Source: JAGLHV01 sp023143305 [NCBI: Clostridia bacterium] (GTDB taxonomy: Bacteria > CBDUZB01 > JAGLHV01). Taken from it: a stretch of 64,000 bases of DNA. Under the pieces are notes generated by a model, which was given only the letters and a program-made list of their open reading frames with translations, did not search any database and was not told where the DNA came from. Below, piece by piece: positions 26,955 to 35,532 of the stretch (position 1 is the first letter of the stretch; each line of letters starts with the position of its first letter). Location of the stretch: contig DAOVVV010000004.1 of the NCBI GenBank assembly GCA_030637025.1, positions 18,775-82,774 of the forward strand. Reading direction: 5' to 3'. The position numbers were made by a program, and so were the translations under genes.

Positions 26955-27641
26955 TTATTTCTTTTTCAGATACCCCACAGAAATAATGTATAATGGAATA
27001 TGTTCCTCGGGTAAATCCAGGACTTTTTGAACTACTTCATCGGAAAAAGCACCGACAGCAACAGAACCCAACCCTAAAGATACTGCTTGTAAATGAATAT
27101 TTTGGGCAATATGCCCAGCTTCAATATAAGCATATTTTATACCCTTTTTTTTATATCTTCCACATATCCGGTCATAAACACAGGTAATTACAATATTCAT
27201 ACCGGCAGAACTTACACAATCCTGCCATAAAGCTGCCTCGGATAAAGAAGAACGTAAATCAACATCCTTAAGCTTTACTAATTTATGATTTTGAGAAAAA
27301 TAGTGAAATATCCCTTGAGAAAAGACCAGATATATCTCCATGGGATATACTGCACCAGCTGAGGGGACAGTCTTAGTAGCACCTGTTTTAGCATCATACT
27401 TTTTCCCATAAGCAGCCCAAAGCAATTGAGAAATTTGTTCCCGTGAAAGCGTCTGTTTACTAAAATCTCTAACTGAACATCTCTTTAAAATACTTTCTTC
27501 CAAAGATATTTTCCCTCTTATTTTTGGCTCCGGTAATTGTATTTCTTCGACTATTTTTTTCTCCCCTCCTTTTACTTTGCAAGAAAGAATATTTCCCGTA
27601 AAAACTATTACACTAAAAAGTATTAAAAATTTTTTAAACAT
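26955..27641 (-). CDS. SagB-type nitroreductase-family lipoprotein
   Basis: This 228-residue protein has a lipoprotein signal peptide with a lipobox ending NILSC (Cys21) and then a SagB/ThcOx-type nitroreductase domain. The family segments are SVRDFSKQTLSREQISQLLW, TVPSAGAVYPMEIYLV, ALWQDCVSSAGMNIVI and YIEAGHIAQNIHLQAVSLGLG. FMN-dependent oxidation of azolines is known for SagB, but stand-alone members like this have unknown substrates. Export as a lipoprotein is unusual for a flavoprotein and would need Tat or periplasmic FMN. No cyclodehydratase or peptide precursor gene is nearby. Confidence 0.82.
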   Translation of the reverse strand: MFKKFLILFSVIVFTGNILSCKVKGGEKKIVEEIQLPEPKIRGKISLEESILKRCSVRDFSKQTLSREQISQLLWAAYGKKYDAKTGATKTVPSAGAVYPMEIYLVFSQGIFHYFSQNHKLVKLKDVDLRSSLSEAALWQDCVSSAGMNIVITCVYDRICGRYKKKGIKYAYIEAGHIAQNIHLQAVSLGLGSVAVGAFSDEVVQKVLDLPEEHIPLYIISVGYLKKK

Positions 27642-27809
27642 TTTTTACCCTTCAATCACCCTCTATAAAAAATCATATACGGAAACAACTGTCTTGTCTT
27701 GTTTTTATTTTATCTTTTCATTCTCCCTTTGTCAATTATTTTCTACTTTCAAAATCCGACTCTTTCATTTTTCTATCCACTTTTAAATTTCAAATAACAT
27801 AAAAAAATC

Positions 27810-27838
27810 TGGACATAATAGTTTATTCGTGATACTAT
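27810..27838 (+). promoter_or_regulatory. Promoter for the CrtI-like gene
   Basis: TGGACA (27810-27815) and TACTAT (27833-27838) are spaced by 17 nt, about 85 nt before the start codon. The match to consensus is moderate. Confidence 0.45.
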
Positions 27839-27925
27839 TAATTACGTATTAACTATTATTCCTTTTATTGCCCGAAAAAATTGTAATCGTTTTTAAAAAA
27901 AATTTAAGAGAGGGAGAAACTTAAA

Positions 27926-29482
27926 ATGGAAGAAACAAATTACGATTGTATTATAATCGGTTCCGGTATGGGCGGGTTAACCTGTGGTGCATGGCTGGCC
28001 AAGCAGGGAAAGAAGGTTTTAGTTTTAGAGCACAATTTGAAATCAGGCGGATTATGTTCTACTTTTCACCGGGCCGGATTTAATTTTAATCCAGCCGTTT
28101 CTATGATTTCAGGAATGGAATACGGCACATTAGGAAAAACTCTTGAACTTTTAGGAATAAAAGATAATATCGAAGCTATCCCTATAAATCCTTTTATTAA
28201 GTTGTACTTCCCGGAACATACAATTGCCCTTCCTTCAGGAATTGCTGAATTTCAAAATGAATTATCTTCCCAATTTCCTCACGAAGCAAAAAATATAGCC
28301 CGATGCGTAGCCAAAATGGAAAAATTATACACCCAATTAGACGAGGTTAAATTTTTAGGAACTAATTTCTTTAATCCTATGGAACTTATTGGCCTCTACA
28401 CTAAGGTTGTTTTTCCCCGGCTGGGAATTGTCTGGGCTACTTTCCAGAGTGTATCTACTTTTTTAAATAGTTATTTGAAAGACCCAAAACTAATCGCTAT
28501 TTTAAGTTCCCTTACTCATTTTTTTATGGGTGCTGACCCTTCAAAAACAGCAGTATTACCTTTCATCTGTTTTTTAATGAGCTTTGTAAAAGACGGATGT
28601 TACTACATTAAGGGCGGTCCACAGGAATTGGCAAACGCTTTAGAAAATAGTATCAGAAACAAAGGGGGAGAGGTTTTATTTCAAACGGAAGTAGAAAAAA
28701 TAATTATTGAAGATAATACAGCCTGTGGAGTCCGGACCGTAGACGGCAGGGAATTTAGAGCACCCAACATTGTTTCTAATGCCGATGCCAAAACAACTTT
28801 ATTATCGATGGTCGGAGAAGACAACCTCAAAAAGTGGTATCTTAAATGGTTTAATAGATTTAAAATAAGCCCTTCTTTCTTCATGACTTTTCTGGGATTA
28901 AATACCAACCTTAAAGAAAAAGGTTTCATCCCGGCAATGTACCTATACAGTCCCAGTTATACTTATGTAGAAGATTTTTATCAGGATGTAGAGGGAAATA
29001 TGCTTTCAGAAGACGGCTCTTTTTCTTTACCTTTATTCTCTTTATCCGACCCCACCTCTGCTCCGGAAGGAATGAATGCGGTGGCCATTGAAACACTGGG
29101 AATTCCCTATAAAGTCAACCAGGGATGGGAATCTTTAAAAAATCAAATGATGGATATCCTCATAAAAAGAGTAGAAAAAAGATTAATCCCGGAACTTTCG
29201 TCTTACATTGTACTTAAAGAAGCAGGAAGCCCTTTGACTGCTGAAAAATATATTAAGAATTATGAAGGAACTGCTTCCTCATGGGAAGACACCATTTTTC
29301 AATCCGGTATTTTTCGCTTGAACCAGACCAACCCGATAAAAAACTTATTTTTGACCGGACACGGGAGTAAACCGGGAGGAGGAATAGGAGGAACATTACT
29401 TTCCGGTTTACAAGTGGCTAAAAGAATTTTAGAAAAAGAAAAAATAAATAGCGGTTTAAGCGTAAATGATTTTACCGAATAA
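27926..29482 (+). CDS. FAD-dependent CrtI/phytoene-desaturase-like oxidoreductase
   Basis: This 518-residue protein has an N-terminal Rossmann FAD motif (IIGSGMGGLTCGAWLAKQG, about 10-28) and EHNLKSGGLC. The C-terminal motif of the CrtI/retinol-saturase family is LFLTGHGSKPGGGIGGTLLSG (about 478-498). It would oxidise, reduce or isomerise isoprenoid C=C bonds, but members without a carotenoid cluster have unknown substrates. It has its own promoter and a good GAGGGAG site. It runs opposite to most neighbours, together with the Cys-rich gene 94 bp downstream. Confidence 0.82.
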   Translation: MEETNYDCIIIGSGMGGLTCGAWLAKQGKKVLVLEHNLKSGGLCSTFHRAGFNFNPAVSMISGMEYGTLGKTLELLGIKDNIEAIPINPFIKLYFPEHTIALPSGIAEFQNELSSQFPHEAKNIARCVAKMEKLYTQLDEVKFLGTNFFNPMELIGLYTKVVFPRLGIVWATFQSVSTFLNSYLKDPKLIAILSSLTHFFMGADPSKTAVLPFICFLMSFVKDGCYYIKGGPQELANALENSIRNKGGEVLFQTEVEKIIIEDNTACGVRTVDGREFRAPNIVSNADAKTTLLSMVGEDNLKKWYLKWFNRFKISPSFFMTFLGLNTNLKEKGFIPAMYLYSPSYTYVEDFYQDVEGNMLSEDGSFSLPLFSLSDPTSAPEGMNAVAIETLGIPYKVNQGWESLKNQMMDILIKRVEKRLIPELSSYIVLKEAGSPLTAEKYIKNYEGTASSWEDTIFQSGIFRLNQTNPIKNLFLTGHGSKPGGGIGGTLLSGLQVAKRILEKEKINSGLSVNDFTE

Positions 29483-29576
29483 CTAATTTTCAAATTTTTC
29501 TTATTATTTGGAGAGTTATATTTAAAAAAATATCCTATAAACTTTTTTTCTAAATAATATATCAGGAGTTTGTGTT

Positions 29577-29945
29577 ATGCCTATTAAAGTTAAATTAAGT
29601 GAAGTTGATCCTCAAAAAGTCAGAAAAGCTTTATCTCAGGCCAAAGAAATCTGTATGCGATGTTCTTTAGAAAAAAAACATTGCGAAACTTGTTATATTA
29701 GCCTTGCTGTGCAGGCTTTGCAATCTTTTTTAGAGGAAAAAGACTTTAATATGTCCATTGATTGGAAAGTATTAAGCAACCAACACCCATTTGACCGACA
29801 AAAAATGCTAATACTCTTAGGAACATTGGAAGATATTTGTCTTCACTGCGGAATATTACATATTGATGAGTGTTTTGTTAATATATCTATTCAGGTAGTA
29901 CAACTACTTCTGTTTGGTAAGATTATTCCGCGGGAATATGTTTAA
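29577..29945 (+). CDS. Small protein with a duplicated Cys motif
   Basis: This 122-residue protein contains two similar halves. The first has Cys26, Cys29, Cys36 and Cys39 followed by the helix ISLAVQALQ. The second has Cys88, Cys91 and Cys99 (His95 nearby) followed by ISIQVVQLL. The pattern suggests two metal-binding hairpins from an internal duplication, the second having lost one cysteine. I recognise no family. An AGGAG site lies 8 nt upstream of the ATG. It is likely co-transcribed with the CrtI-like gene and is convergent with the chemoreceptor gene. Confidence 0.65.
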   Translation: MPIKVKLSEVDPQKVRKALSQAKEICMRCSLEKKHCETCYISLAVQALQSFLEEKDFNMSIDWKVLSNQHPFDRQKMLILLGTLEDICLHCGILHIDECFVNISIQVVQLLLFGKIIPREYV

Positions 29946-29957
29946 ATCCGGTATTGC

Positions 29958-31178
29958 CTACCTTCTTTTAAAACTTTTGTTTAAATTATGTATATTATCT
30001 GCTATTTGTTTGATAACATCCCCCAGGGCTAAACCCTGTTCCATTGTTTCTGTTACTTTACCAGAAATCTCAACGGTATTTTCCACATCTTTTACTTGTT
30101 GATTGGAAATCAAGACTGTCTTTTGAATAACATTGGCAATTTCCTCTATACTTACTGATGATTTGCCCATTGTTTCAGCTATCTTTTGATTTAAATCAAA
30201 AATATTTTTATTACCTACAAAAACTCTTTCTATATCTTTTTTCATTTGACTAACTTTCTGAAAGTTTAGATGAATCCTTTCCACAATAGCATCTATTCCT
30301 GAAATCATGTTTTCTGTATCTGTTTGAGTATTTACTGCTAATTTAGAAATTTCCCGAGCAAAATTAGCCGTATTTCCCGCAAGTTTACGTACCTCTTCGG
30401 CCACCACCGAAAATCCTTGTCCGGCTTCACCAGCCTGAGACGCTTCTATCGCAGCATTCAAGGCCAGTACATTCGTCTGATTGGTAATCCTTTTTATCGA
30501 TTTTCCTATCTCCTTTATTTGCTCTGTTTTTTTCTTAAACTCCCTTACCCCATTAGCTAAATCTTCCACTTTTGTTTGGTTAATATCCATCATTTTAACA
30601 AATTTATCTGTAAATTCGTTCATTCTGGTAACCAAATCCAAAGTACTGGTAGTAATCTCTGCTGCTGTTTGAACGGATTGAATCACTTCTTTAATCGCCG
30701 TAGAAATTTGCTGGCTATCACTGGAAATGGATTTAATTAATTGGGCTTGTTTTGCAGAACTTTGAGCTACTTTTTTCACTAAACTAGTTACTTCTTCCGG
30801 AAGATGAGAAGAATTCTGACTAACTTTAGTCAGTTCCGTTGAATAAGCGGTTAACGAATTAGCAACTCTATACATCGGAAAAATATATTTTTTAAAAAAC
30901 CACACAAGCTCTTCTTCTTTTTCTAAAAACCCCATCACATTAATTTTATTTCCCGTTATTTTTCCTAATTGCTCCATAACCTTTCTCTTCTCATCCATTA
31001 AAGGGCCATAAATTAAGTTCTTCCAAAACAAAGAACAAGCCCCAATATATAATAAAGCAATTATTATTATTAACCAGCCATTCATTTGCCGTGAAAATAA
31101 AAAAGCAATACCCATACAGGAAAACCCTATACTCCCGATAATAAAAATAATATTTTGATTATAATGTTTTCTTTCCAT
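29958..31178 (-). CDS. Methyl-accepting chemotaxis-like protein without a periplasmic sensor
   Basis: This 406-residue protein has two adjacent N-terminal TM helices (about 11-28 and 32-50) with almost no loop between them. A long coiled coil and the signalling hairpin tip follow, with [20 protein letters not shown] and [12 protein letters not shown] (about 235-265). With no ligand-binding domain it could sense membrane state or relay a signal from a partner. No other chemotaxis or flagellar genes are in the window. The tip diverges slightly from the classical AIEAARAGE. Confidence 0.88.
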   Translation of the reverse strand: MERKHYNQNIIFIIGSIGFSCMGIAFLFSRQMNGWLIIIIALLYIGACSLFWKNLIYGPLMDEKRKVMEQLGKITGNKINVMGFLEKEEELVWFFKKYIFPMYRVANSLTAYSTELTKVSQNSSHLPEEVTSLVKKVAQSSAKQAQLIKSISSDSQQISTAIKEVIQSVQTAAEITTSTLDLVTRMNEFTDKFVKMMDINQTKVEDLANGVREFKKKTEQIKEIGKSIKRITNQTNVLALNAAIEASQAGEAGQGFSVVAEEVRKLAGNTANFAREISKLAVNTQTDTENMISGIDAIVERIHLNFQKVSQMKKDIERVFVGNKNIFDLNQKIAETMGKSSVSIEEIANVIQKTVLISNQQVKDVENTVEISGKVTETMEQGLALGDVIKQIADNIHNLNKSFKRR

Positions 31179-31446
31179 TTCTTTTTAATTCTCCCCTATC
31201 AAAGAATAAAGATACAACCCTTCTCCTATGAATATCTTTAATGAAAAACTTTTTCCTTATATTTTTTTTTCTGTAATTATTAAAGCATATTTTTATTTAA
31301 AAATCCAGCAAATTATTTAAAATTATTTGGAGAGTGCAGGCATAAAACATCTACCTAAGTAAACTAAACTATTTAGCTACAGAGGATTATAAAAAGTCAA
31401 AAGGATACCTTGAGCCTAACCCTGTCCGGATTCTACGAAAAATGTA

Positions 31447-31475
31447 TTGACTTTTTAAAATGAATTTTATATTAT
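31447..31475 (+). promoter_or_regulatory. Promoter for the AsmA-like gene
   Basis: TTGACT (31447-31452) and TATTAT (31470-31475) are separated by 17 nt. The start site would be near 31482, giving a leader of about 50 nt. Upstream of it, 31179-31440 holds no gene or repeat that I recognise. Confidence 0.65.
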
Positions 31476-31533
31476 AAACACCTGTTTAATCATTTGGATA
31501 AATTAAATTTTCTTTAAACTAAAGGAAAAATTC

Positions 31534-32649
31534 TTGAAATTCTGGATAAAATTATTTCTATTCGTTTTTATTGCCTTATTTCTGATAGGGTTCTTTTTTA
31601 AAATTGTTGCCGGAAAATTTGTTTATAATTTAGTCGTAAAAAATATTCCGGAATTAACCGATACAAAAATTGATTTAAAAAGTGTAAATGTATCTTTTTT
31701 AAAAGGGAAAATTTCTTTTAATGGATTAGCTATCGGTGATCTATCTGTTCCTTCTAATAAAATAATATTCGTTAAAAAATTCTGGGTAAATGTCGGGGTT
31801 TTTTCTCTTTTAAAAGGAAATTTAGTTTTTCAGGAAATATTTTTTTATCAACCGGTAATAAACATTGAGCATCCAAGATTTAATGAATTATTTTCCTTTT
31901 TAACCGGGACAATAAAAACAACAACCAGGGAAGAGACAAAAAGAATTTCTTGTTCCTCCTTAATTCCTTTAACTATAAAAAGAATTATCTTACAAAAAGG
32001 AACACTTGTTCTTAACGGTTTTCCTGATAAAAAGCAATTTTTGCTAATTGATAAACTAAATTGCTTAATTGAAAATATAAGCACAAAAAATTTAGCGGTA
32101 AAATTCGATTTGAAAGGAGAAATTCCTTCTTCTTCCAAAGGGAATATTTCCTGTAAAGGAAAATTTAAAGCTATTAGCCAGGAAGTAAATTTAACCGGTG
32201 AGATTAAAGCAAAAAATATTTATTTACCTTATTTTAATTCGCTTTTTGAACCAAACAACAATTTTAATATAGAAAATGGACTTTTACAACTTCATTCTAA
32301 TATTCAATGCCAAAATAACTGGTTAGTTTCCAGCAATTTAGTTACCCTGGAAAATTTGTACATTAGTTTCCCTCAAGGGAAAAAAGAGAAACATAAAATT
32401 TTTGGTTTACCGGTAAAAATTGTAACTAATTTTTTTAAAACAGATAAAATTTCTTTTAATTTACCGATAAGCGGCGATATTCGGGACCCACAATTTGGAT
32501 TTTCTACCGCTATCAGTCAAATGCTCTTAAAAGCATTTAAAGAAAAATTTAAAGACAGCACAGCTAAGACTCTTTCTAAAAAAATGGGAAGAAAGATTGG
32601 CGGAAAAATCGACAAGTTGTTTAGGGAACTTTTTAATCTAAAAAAATAA
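31534..32649 (+). CDS. AsmA/DUF748-like envelope protein
   Basis: This 371-residue protein has an N-terminal TM helix (about 5-27) followed by a beta-rich domain. The repeated pattern typical of AsmA-like and DUF748 proteins is visible: NVSFLKGKISFNGLAIGD, FWVNVGVFSLLKGNLVFQEIFFYQPVINIEH and a C-terminal LPISGDIRDPQF segment. The start is TTG with a good AAAGGAAAA site. Family members span the periplasm as hydrophobic grooves for phospholipid transport. It is followed by tRNA genes within 10 bp, so it may share a transcript with them. Confidence 0.75.
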   Translation: MKFWIKLFLFVFIALFLIGFFFKIVAGKFVYNLVVKNIPELTDTKIDLKSVNVSFLKGKISFNGLAIGDLSVPSNKIIFVKKFWVNVGVFSLLKGNLVFQEIFFYQPVINIEHPRFNELFSFLTGTIKTTTREETKRISCSSLIPLTIKRIILQKGTLVLNGFPDKKQFLLIDKLNCLIENISTKNLAVKFDLKGEIPSSSKGNISCKGKFKAISQEVNLTGEIKAKNIYLPYFNSLFEPNNNFNIENGLLQLHSNIQCQNNWLVSSNLVTLENLYISFPQGKKEKHKIFGLPVKIVTNFFKTDKISFNLPISGDIRDPQFGFSTAISQMLLKAFKEKFKDSTAKTLSKKMGRKIGGKIDKLFRELFNLKK

Positions 32650-32657
32650 GTACTCAT

Positions 32658-32733
32658 GGCGGTGTAGCTCAGTCTGGCAGAGCAAGCGGCTCATACCCGC
32701 TATGTCGGGGGTTCAAATCCCTCCGCCGCTACC
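32658..32733 (+). tRNA. tRNA-Met (anticodon CAT)
   Basis: A cloverleaf of 76 nt with encoded CCA. The anticodon arm GCGGCTCATACCCGC carries CAT, and the T loop is TTCAAAT. The acceptor stem closes with a G1-U72 wobble instead of the C1-A72 mismatch of an initiator, so it is elongator-type Met, or Ile2 if the C is lysidine-modified. Confidence 0.9.
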
Positions 32734-32746
32734 AAAAAAATTATAT

Positions 32747-32821
32747 GGGCGGGTAGCTTAGAGGGATAGCGCTGCCTTTACACGGCAGAGGTCGGAGGTT
32801 CGAGTCCTCTTCCGCCCACCA
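32747..32821 (+). tRNA. tRNA-Val (anticodon TAC)
   Basis: A cloverleaf of 75 nt with encoded CCA. The anticodon arm CTGCCTTTACACGGCAG carries TAC. The acceptor pairs GGGCGGG with TCCGCCC. It follows tRNA-Met by 13 nt. Confidence 0.93.
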
Positions 32822-32838
32822 TCTTTAAAATGTAAGTC

Positions 32839-32867
32839 TTGTAATTTATTTATTTTTTAAGTATAAT
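32839..32867 (+). promoter_or_regulatory. Promoter of tRNA-Asp
   Basis: TTGTAA (32839-32844) and TATAAT (32862-32867) are spaced by 17 nt, placing the start just before the mature 5' end at 32876. Confidence 0.6.
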
Positions 32868-32875
32868 TAAATTGT

Positions 32876-32954
32876 GGGGACGTGGTGTAGCCTGGTTCAA
32901 CATGCTGCCCTGTCAAGGCAGAGATCGCGAGTTCGAATCTCGTCGTCCCCGCCA
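32876..32954 (+). tRNA. tRNA-Asp (anticodon GTC)
   Basis: A cloverleaf of 79 nt with encoded CCA. The acceptor pairs GGGGACG with CGTCCCC with discriminator G, and the anticodon arm CTGCCCTGTCAAGGCAG carries GTC. The D loop is slightly long. Confidence 0.92.
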
Positions 32955-32961
32955 GTTTAAG

Positions 32962-33000
32962 AAAAGGGGTCAGAGAGAAAATCACTCTGACCCTTTTTCT
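32962..33000 (+). terminator. Terminator after the tRNA cluster
   Basis: A GGGTCAGAG...CTCTGACCC stem with an A-rich loop is followed by TTTTTCTT. It lies 8 nt after tRNA-Asp and would end the AsmA-tRNA or tRNA transcript. Confidence 0.75.
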
Positions 33001-33063
33001 TATCGTTCTTTCAGTTTAATGTTAAAATCCAACGATGAAATTTATCTGCTCCATTACAAAATC

Positions 33064-33918
33064 TTATTTAACATTTTTATGCTCTAAAGGAACAAACCGG
33101 TGATTTATTAATGTCGGTGAAACATACCAAAGTCTAAACCCTAAAGGTCTCTCATCCCTATTCTTACTGGTCGTTTCGCCGGTTACCAGTTGAATACCCT
33201 CATAGTCGTTAACAATTAGCTTATGTATGTGTCCTGTAAGATAGGCAACAACTCCTCTTTTTTTCATCAGGGATAATAATTTTTTTCTTTTTTTTAAAGG
33301 CAAATTATTCTTACCCTCTTTTTCGTCAGAACTTTTCAAATATAGAGGATAGTGTCCTACCAAAAAAATCGGCCTTCTTTTCTTACTTGCGCCCTGCAAC
33401 GATCTTTTAAACCATCTATCATGTTTTTTTGATTCACCTTTAAGCGGCGATTTCCATAATTGTGTATTAACGATAACGAAAGTGTATCCTTTATGCTCAA
33501 ATGAATAGTAATCCTCACCTATGAATTTACGATATCGCTGTAATGTCGCCCGTGTCGGTATATAGCCAATATCATTATTTCCAACAGCACAATAGCACGG
33601 CACAAGTAATTCCTTTTTAATTTTGTTGAAATCTGCAAATAATTGTAATTGCTCGTCATCATCCTCTTCATCAACTAAGTCACCACAAATAACTACAAAA
33701 TCCGGTTTAAGAATATTAATCTGTTTCACAGCCTGCCTAAATGATTTAATGTCGTGTTGATACCCACCACATCCTAATTGTGTATCGCATATCTGCACAA
33801 ACGTAAAACCCTTTGTCTGGGAACTCTGTTTTGCCAATACAGGACAAAACAATAAAACTACTACTATTCCCACAACAGTACTGACGAAAAAATTACGACA
33901 ACTAAAATTTTTCTTCAT
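33064..33918 (-). CDS. Exported calcineurin-like metallophosphoesterase
   Basis: The start is taken at the ATG at 33918 (284 residues), which has a GGAG site 9 nt upstream and begins a normal signal peptide ending near VLA. Metal motifs are CDTQ (DxQ in place of DxH), GDLVDE, VGNNDI, VGHYPLY and TGHIHK. The DxQ and GNND variants occur in CPPED1-like and similar phosphoesterases. The target could be a phosphoprotein, nucleotide or lipid. It is convergent with the tRNA cluster terminator. Confidence 0.8.
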   Translation of the reverse strand: MKKNFSCRNFFVSTVVGIVVVLLFCPVLAKQSSQTKGFTFVQICDTQLGCGGYQHDIKSFRQAVKQINILKPDFVVICGDLVDEEDDDEQLQLFADFNKIKKELLVPCYCAVGNNDIGYIPTRATLQRYRKFIGEDYYSFEHKGYTFVIVNTQLWKSPLKGESKKHDRWFKRSLQGASKKRRPIFLVGHYPLYLKSSDEKEGKNNLPLKKRKKLLSLMKKRGVVAYLTGHIHKLIVNDYEGIQLVTGETTSKNRDERPLGFRLWYVSPTLINHRFVPLEHKNVK

Positions 33919-34020
33919 CCTATAAAACTCCAAATCGGAAAAATACATTCATTCCGAATTTATTATGATATTTTACGAGATCCTCTGTCGTTACTGGTCC
34001 ATCGCCTTCTCAGATAAAAA

Positions 34021-34476
34021 TTAGTGTAAGTTATTAACAGTTGTAGTTGCCTTATTTATTTGCCCATCCCCGGAAAAACAGGTTTTCTCTTTAATTTTTA
34101 TTTCAATGGATGTAAGTTTCTCTTTTATTGTATATGCATTTGTGATATCCGTTGATTTGCCTTCGCTATCTAAAAATATACGCTCTGTATGAAATATCAA
34201 CACAAATATATATTCTCCTTTATCTCCTTTTGGCTTAGCATTAAAAAAATACGGGCCTAAACGTTTTCCCCCATATTTTTTATTTACATTTGATCCAATT
34301 CTACTGGGAGCCCAACCACTTTCAGCAATATCAAAAGTATTTATTATTATTTCTCTCAAAGCTGGTTTTTGATTTAGAAGCGGTTTTAATTCTTTCTCCA
34401 AACAAACAGATCCTCCGGCAAATACCTGAATTGCAAAAGAACTAAGTAATATTAAGATAATTAATATTTTTTTCAT
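34021..34476 (-). CDS. Small secreted protein of unknown function
   Basis: This 151-residue protein has a clear signal peptide (about 1-20, ending VFA) and then a compact mixed domain with two Cys residues (about 25 and 133). I recognise no family. Its ATG directly follows the stop codon of the NTF2-immunity-like gene, so the two are an operon. That could mark it as a partner of the immunity-like protein, but it has no visible toxin motif. Confidence 0.6.
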   Translation of the reverse strand: MKKILIILILLSSFAIQVFAGGSVCLEKELKPLLNQKPALREIIINTFDIAESGWAPSRIGSNVNKKYGGKRLGPYFFNAKPKGDKGEYIFVLIFHTERIFLDSEGKSTDITNAYTIKEKLTSIEIKIKEKTCFSGDGQINKATTTVNNLH

Positions 34477-34923
34477 TTATTTTCCGTGACTAATTCTAAT
34501 AATATGTCCGTCATTTTTAGATATTTCAGCTTCTGCTACTCCTCCTAACCACCCTTCAGGTAATGAACCCTCAATATACCAAACTCCTTCTTTCAAAAAA
34601 GCTTTATATGGCTTTTCCTTTTCAATTTGCTCTTTCCCATAAATTGATATCCAAACAGCCTCTGCAATTTTAACCGCTGTTTCTTTATCAGGAACATACC
34701 CTTCTCCTGGTTTATAGTTATGATTTTTAGTTGCCCCGGTTTTATCGATAGCAGAAGATTCTTTGATTTCACTCCGGTGAATAAATCTAATATTTTTTGC
34801 ACGTTCTTTATTATAAGCCCTAGTCATACAAAAAGTCGAAAAACTCATCAATACCGCTACAATACTCATTAATATGAAACCTACATTTCTACGATTAGAA
34901 CAACTTTGTTCTGTATTATTCAT
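34477..34923 (-). CDS. NTF2-fold immunity-like protein, membrane-anchored
   Basis: This 148-residue protein has one TM helix (about 14-33) followed by a C-terminal domain (about 70-148) with the segments YVPDKETAVKIAEAVWISIYG, KPYKAFLKEGVWYIEGSLP and EISKNDGHIIRISHGK. These match my recollection of the NTF2-fold immunity family (Imm-NTF2-2, YbbC/YhhH-like). Such proteins protect against polymorphic toxins. No toxin with RHS or other delivery domains is adjacent, so it may be an orphan or serve another role. Confidence 0.65.
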   Translation of the reverse strand: MNNTEQSCSNRRNVGFILMSIVAVLMSFSTFCMTRAYNKERAKNIRFIHRSEIKESSAIDKTGATKNHNYKPGEGYVPDKETAVKIAEAVWISIYGKEQIEKEKPYKAFLKEGVWYIEGSLPEGWLGGVAEAEISKNDGHIIRISHGK

Positions 34924-35290
34924 TCTATTTTTACCTCCTAATTAAATAAAAATACCTGCTATTTATTTTAATTCAATGGGAAAATTTAAACTTAATTTTT
35001 TTTATGTCAACCAAGTTAATATCATATTATATTTTTCACCATAGTGTAAAGATTACTACATTTTTAAAAATTATTCAATAAAAACGGCAAAAATCTATCA
35101 TGATTAATAAGAAGGAATCATTATTATCCTTCCCGCCCAATACTTCGATTACACTCAGTACAAGTTCATTAGACAACTACATCAATTACGACACAATCTG
35201 TAAAGAGTTTTGCAAAATGACACATTCTGTCATTCCGCACTTGATGCGGAATCTAAAATGTGCTTAAAATATCAATAGATTCCTGCTTTC

Positions 35291-35411
35291 CAGACTGTGT
35301 CATAATCCCTTTTTTGGTAGTCGCAGGCTTTAGCCTGCGGAAAAGCTCCGACGATAACGCAGGCTAAAGCCTGCGGCTACCACCTGAAAATATGAGTTAT
35401 GACACAGTCTG
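35291..35411. repeat. Nested palindromic MITE-like element
   Basis: Outer arms CAGACTGTGTCATAA (35291-35305) and TTATGACACAGTCTG (35397-35411) are a perfect 15-bp inverted repeat. Inside lies a 66-nt hairpin (35316-35381) whose 24-nt arms, built on CGCAGGCTTTAGCCTGCG, match at 23 positions. It sits in the 609-bp gap 34924-35532. The rest of that gap also holds fragments of a GTCATTCCGCACTTGATGCG type repeat near 35228 but no gene. Confidence 0.7.
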
Positions 35412-35532
35412 TTCGCAGGAATGACCCGTCTTATCCGCCTGAGGCGGAGCGGGCAGGCAAAAAGGCTATTTTGTAGAAGTCTAACAATCTGTACCGTAAG
35501 AATGACAATCATTGAACAACCATTGTTTTAAT

